Source: Crambe crambe
Taxonomy: Eukaryota; Porifera; Demospongiae; Poecilosclerida; Crambeidae
Direction: 5' to 3'
Assembly: GCA_963924555.1 (NCBI GenBank)
Contig: OZ004585.1
Coordinates: 2,121,488-2,185,487, forward strand
DNA length: 64,000 nt
Part shown: one piece after another, positions 59,514 to 64,000 of the stretch
Numbering within the stretch: the stretch's first letter is position 1
How the letters are laid out: each line of letters starts with the position of its first letter
Program-made: the position numbers and the translations under genes
Notes under the pieces: generated by a model
Database searches by the model: none
What the model was told of the DNA's origin: nothing
What the model saw: only the letters and a program-made list of their open reading frames with translations

Positions 59514-61413
59514 TTAAAGGATTGTCTATGTGGGTGTGTGTCTGTGTGTACTGAACTTTAAGTATACGTAGCTACATAGTTATAATATTATTTTCTTGGT
59601 GAGCATTTTTCGTGTGTGACTCTGGCATAACACGAGAGCACATACACAATGGCCTGGCTACGGTATAATCAGATGCTCTGCCTCTTTTTCGCATTCTGAC
59701 AGTCTAATGTCTCAGTCTCATCAATTTGAGCATATACGTATATGTATTTTACTTTCATTATTCATTTTTTTAAAAGAATTTTTTATACTTTGGCATAATT
59801 TCAAGACAGTGCAACCTATAGAGCTACTCATACCTGTATCATTTCCATGATGGACCAGGATTAGATTTAAAGGGAGTGAAGTAGGAATGGTGTGGTTCTT
59901 GAGTTTGGTGATGGGTACGGGTAAGGGATCTTGTTGCTGAATTTTTTTGAACCGTACACATTCACAGCTTGTGCAGCTAACGTGTGCAAGCTCAAGAGAA
60001 ATTGAGTTATGTACTAGAGTGGGTCAATGTTCAAGACCTACATATGAGGGATTCTTATTAACTATGTCTATAGGCACACAGCAATAGAATTATCAGCATA
60101 AAGGGTCCAGCATTTCATTGTTGTGAAGTGAAAATATTGCTTGTTTCCTCCAGATAACATGTGCTGTCATCAGAACAAGTCGATGCTACTTATGCCATGA
60201 GTTGTTGTGGAGTGAAAATAATTGCTTGTGTATTCAGTTTCCTCCATGATGATCAAGCTGTTATCGACGATTAATTTTTTGTTACGTATTTCCTGGTTAT
60301 CTTGTGAAGTGAATAATTGCTTGTGTATTCAGTTTCCTCCTCCATGATGTGCTGTTAAGTCAATTCCATGATCATAATCTAGCTAGTTTCCTCCATTACA
60401 TGTTATAGATCAGATTTATTCCACATGCTGAATGAGATGTGGCAAGCTAGTGACCAGATGCCCTATCATAATCAAGTTTCCTCCATGATTTACTGTTATC
60501 AGAGCAAGTTGATTCCACATGTGACGAAAAAAATTTTCCATCATGATTTTTTCGTGGTAGCTGACCTCCAGCTCTTGGTTGCTGTTCATTAACTTACTGA
60601 ACTGCCCATGTTACATGTACCTCCTGTGATACTTCACACAATCAAAGCTGCATGTACTGGAGATATTTATATATGCCCTCCACAAATTTAATGAATATCT
60701 TGAAAGTCTGGGAAGTCATAATGGCCAGGGAATAGAAGTAGTAGCTAGCTACATGCTTGTGTGTTTGTTTATGTATCCAGTCAAACGATGAGTTTTTTTT
60801 TAGCTAACCAGGCCACCCAGTAATACACAAGTCCATTCCTCTATCAAGGCCACCTGTTTAACTAGACGAAGGCAAAGGCAAATGTTCATGCTCTGTTTAC
60901 CAAGGGTCATCACGCAAAGAAACTCCAATGATAGGCCTCACTTCACCATGTTCCCAACAGCTGTTTCCTAATGAGACCACCTCTGTCTGCATGGCTTCCC
61001 AACCTACTCAGCTGGCCTTTCAGGACATATAAACTGGGATATAGCAGAATATTAATACAGAAAGAAATACTATCTAGCATGTAGCTAGCTGTAGCTAGAT
61101 GAATAGCTAGTGTCGACTGTCAAATGATTAGTTCAAGTGGCAGATCTTGGAAATCTTCACCATGAGCTAATCTTGTCACTAAGCAATCACAGACAGTAGT
61201 TGGATCAAGATTTCTCCTCTGTTTCAATCTTCTGAACCATACTGAAAATGTAGCTATTAAACAGTACAGTTATACAGTATAATATATATACGTACCACTA
61301 ACCAGCAATATTCAAGACTTTAATAGCTATACAATATTCAAAATATCAGGACAGACCACAAAATTCAGTAGCTATACTGTTCTGGATAGATGGAACTCTG
61401 CTAAGCCCTGGTC
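59514..61413. other. 3' flank of copy H and spacer
   Basis: About 59870-59960 matches the GTGAAGTAGGAAT...GGTGATGGGTA segment of 4469-4560. About 60110-60520 holds GTTTCCTCCATG / GTGAAGTGAAAATAATTGC repeats. 60521-61413 shows no gene or clear element. Confidence 0.5.
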
Positions 61414-61577
61414 CAGTGGCATACGTAGCCAAGCCAGGGCCTGTCAGAGCACATGCCCTGCATGGGAATAGCTAATAACTTCACCAGAAAATAGCGAATC
61501 TTAAAGCACAATTTCATGCAGTCCAACATGAAACATAGCTGTGTCCTGGAAATGAAAATAACCTGGCTACACCACTG
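61414..61577. mobile_element. hAT-like miniature element with 7-bp target duplication
   Basis: The ends CAGTGGCATACGTAGCCA and TGGCTACACCACTG are imperfect inverted repeats. CCTGGTC occurs directly on both sides (61407-61413 and 61578-61584). Length is 164 bp, no gene. Confidence 0.7.
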
Positions 61578-61953
61578 CCTGGTCTCGATCCACTAGCTAT
61601 GTCATTGTCAGAAATGTAGCTTGCTATGTATTCCAGTTTGTTATAGAATGCTGCAACCACATAAAAGCTTGCTATGATAACAAAATGGTGTCCTTTGTGA
61701 AAATTTTATGAATTAGCTGGTGCTAGTATAGCTATCATAACATGAAGAAATTCCAATAATTAAAGCTAGAAAATAGTCAACATATACATTGTACAATTTC
61801 GTGAATTAGCCAAAATTATTCAGAAGAAAGTCTACAAAAAGATAATGATTTCTAGATTTCTCAGAAAATAGAATGAGAATCATGCACTGTTAAAAGCATG
61901 GTAGAGAAGCCTTGAAAGACAATTACTTATTACAGTTTAGCTACATAGCTATC
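61578..61953. other. 5' flank of copy I
   Basis: No clear copy of the C/E/G/H upstream block. It more closely resembles the 5' flank of copy A (CATAACATGAAGA..., TAGTCAACAT...), so A and I may form a second regulatory subclass. Confidence 0.4.
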
Positions 61954-63744
61954 ATGTATGTGGTAATATTGTTACTTGGTTACATGGTTGCAACTGTATG
62001 CACAGAAGATAAATACTGTGACTACAGTCAGAGTTGTTCTGATAAATCAGAATTGAATATTCAACAGAATGCTTATGGCGATGGTTTCTTTCCCAAAGAC
62101 TCTGGAATGGAGTGTCCTCCATGGAGGACTCTTTTGGGACAACAGAACATGTAAGTGTGCTCACTGTCATTATCCTTATGATATCATCAAATGTGATGAA
62201 GAAAAGGGCAGTTCTGCTCTTTTGAATTACTACTTTGCCACATTCGATGACAGCAAGAATGTAACTCGAGTTGGTGCATGCATAATTATTACTGTAATAA
62301 TACGAGTGGTGATGATAATGTGTACAACTCCCTTACATGGAATAACTCGATAATTAATATGCTTGTCATTCAACAGAGCTGGAGCACTATGTGGAAGATG
62401 TCTGCCTGAACACTATCCCTTGGCATTCTCTTTTAACTTGACTTGTATCAAATGTTCTCACGTTGGTTGGAACTGGGGTAGGTACATCATGGCAGCTTAT
62501 CTCCCACTAACGCTGTTCCGTTTCTTCTTTGAAATCAATGCTGTTACTAGTCACTTGCATCCAATCATCTGGTGCAATCAGGCTATTTCGATGTCAGCTA
62601 TGTCACGAATGCTGTTCTTACATACCAGTTTGCAAAAACACCCTATACATATGATAATTATAAAGATAACACTTGCACTTTATGGAGTATGGAACTTTGA
62701 TTTCTTTAGGACATTTTACTCCTATATCTGTCTTGGAATTGGTATTCTCTCCACCCTAGCTTTGGACTATGTCATTGCTGTGTATCCTCTACTCCTCATG
62801 GCTATACTTACCTGTATGACAAGAACTACAGATTCATTATTGCTGTTTGGAAGCCGTTTCGATCATTTTTTTTTTCAAAATTTTTTTTGATGTCCAAACG
62901 TCCACGCTTGACTCGTGTGTTACTTTCTTTTATTTATCAAGTGTCAAAATTCTCAGTGTGATATTTGACTTACTTTTCCCAACACCAGTATACGAACTCC
63001 ACCAGGATGGCTACAACTACAGTTCTGGACTATACTTTTCAGGGGGACATTGAATACTTTGGAAAAGAACATTTCCCCTATGCTATCCTGGCCATAATTG
63101 TGTCAATAATCTTTATTGTCTTACCACTCACTGTTCTTGCTCTCTATCCTTTTGCTTTCTTCCAGAAATTCCTGAATTGCATTCCTGTTCGCTGGCATAT
63201 CTCACACACCTTTATGGATGCCTTTCAAGGTGTCTATAAAGATGGGACAGAACCAGGCACTAGAGATTGTCGATGGTTTGCAGCTGTCTTCTTCCTACTA
63301 TGACTCATGGGTTTAGTGGTTTATGCTTTTGCTCATAATATCATCTTCTTGTATATTGCTGCTGTCGTTCTCTTGTTCCTAGTTTTACTGATAGTTAACG
63401 TGCAACCTTTCAAAGCTCCAGTTGCTCATTACTCAAAGATCAATGTCACTTTTTTCTCACTCCTTATCTTTATATATATTGTTGTATGTGGTTGGGATGT
63501 AGCAGGTATCAAAGTACACCAATTTCCTACGTATGTACTTTCATTTTTTGCTGCTATACTGTTCCTCTTTTCTACACTTTTCTATTGGATCTACTCACAT
63601 AGTGGATTAGGATTGAGGCTTGCTAGTAAGATCGGATCCTGGAGAAGAGGCTACAACTTAATGAATGGAGAGGAATCATGTGACTCTATGGCTCATGTAC
63701 GTGATCATCATTCAAGTGGTATTTTGGCCACATTTTCTCAATAA
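61954..63744 (+). pseudogene. Tandem receptor family copy I, broken
   Basis: ATG 61954 gives MYVVILLLGYMVATVC, close to copy A (MYVVLLLLGYMVATA). Lesions: an insertion in CPPGLFC (CCATGGAGGACTC, ~62120), shifts near 62285 and 62355, loss of TLFCFFVLF residues in the first membrane segment, a shift near 62808, T-run expansion near 62865-62890, an extra G near 63045 (AGGGGGACATTG) and TGA 63301-63303 at the conserved Arg. The last part (63307-63744) is open with internal shortening and ends HSSGILATFSQ. Clear pseudogene. Confidence 0.85.
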
Positions 63745-64000
63745 AGAACTCTATATCAGTGAATATAATTATCTGTGTGCATGTTGTATTTTATACAAAA
63801 CTTTCTTCACTAGATAATAGCCAGTTAGCTGAGAGCTAGTTCAATGGTCCTTAATGTTATAGTTGATTATATGTAGCTATAATTATTATGTATTCTTCCT
63901 ATATGATGTTCATGGATGAAGAACTACGTACATGAATAATACATTTACAAAGTGGACAATAATAAGGATGGTAATGGTGGTGACTGCACATCTGACATTC
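63745..64000. other. 3' flank of copy I
   Basis: No gene seen before the window end. Confidence 0.4.

Overview
The window is animal nuclear DNA, most probably from a demosponge (Amphimedon-like). This rests on intron-containing genes, AT-rich spacers full of GCTAGC and TACGTA words, many short inverted-repeat transposons, and a gene set I associate with sponges: arrays of multi-pass receptors and kinase-kelch fusions. The species is inferred, not proven.

Both ends of the window are built from one tandem gene family: a ~607-residue membrane protein with a signal peptide, a Cys-rich ectodomain and about nine membrane segments. Two copies are open throughout (6434-8257 and 57690-59513) and one has a single 7-bp deletion (53057-54873). 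The others are pseudogenes, a window-edge fragment or relics: 1-350, 2064-3763, 15665-17459, ~17655-17815, 19165-20475, 48836-50645, ~50850-51000, 51925-52550 and 61954-63744. Several copies share an upstream block (GGTTCCA-rich repeats, then a GAAACCAAAG-containing leader). The blocks at 15.2-20.5 kb and 48.4-52.6 kb are copies of one segmental duplication.

Between the arrays lie four other genes. (1) 10350-13563 is a seven-exon seven-transmembrane receptor of class F (Frizzled-like) appearance; all six introns join in phase and one has a (TC)56 polypyrimidine tract. (2) 28207-30440 is a protein kinase-coiled coil-kelch fusion with one frameshift and an HQD in place of HRD. (3) 33738-34129 holds the last two exons of an unidentified gene. 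(4) 40100-46598 is a PARP with about 23 Ser-rich tandem repeats, an RRM-like domain, KH-like repeats, two WWE domains and a C-terminal ADP-ribosyltransferase domain.

The rest is repeats and mobile-element remains. They include a 2.45-kb purine-rich minisatellite, a minisatellite that flips orientation at 33.0 kb, a solo LTR with a 5-bp target duplication inside a receptor pseudogene, TTAA-flanked and pogo-like and hAT-like short elements, two large fold-back elements, and relics of transposases and of a reverse transcriptase. Two decayed copies of a minus-strand gene with a dystrophin-like C-terminal coiled coil, each followed by a kelch-gene tail, flank the kinase gene. No CRISPR array, rRNA or convincing tRNA was seen.
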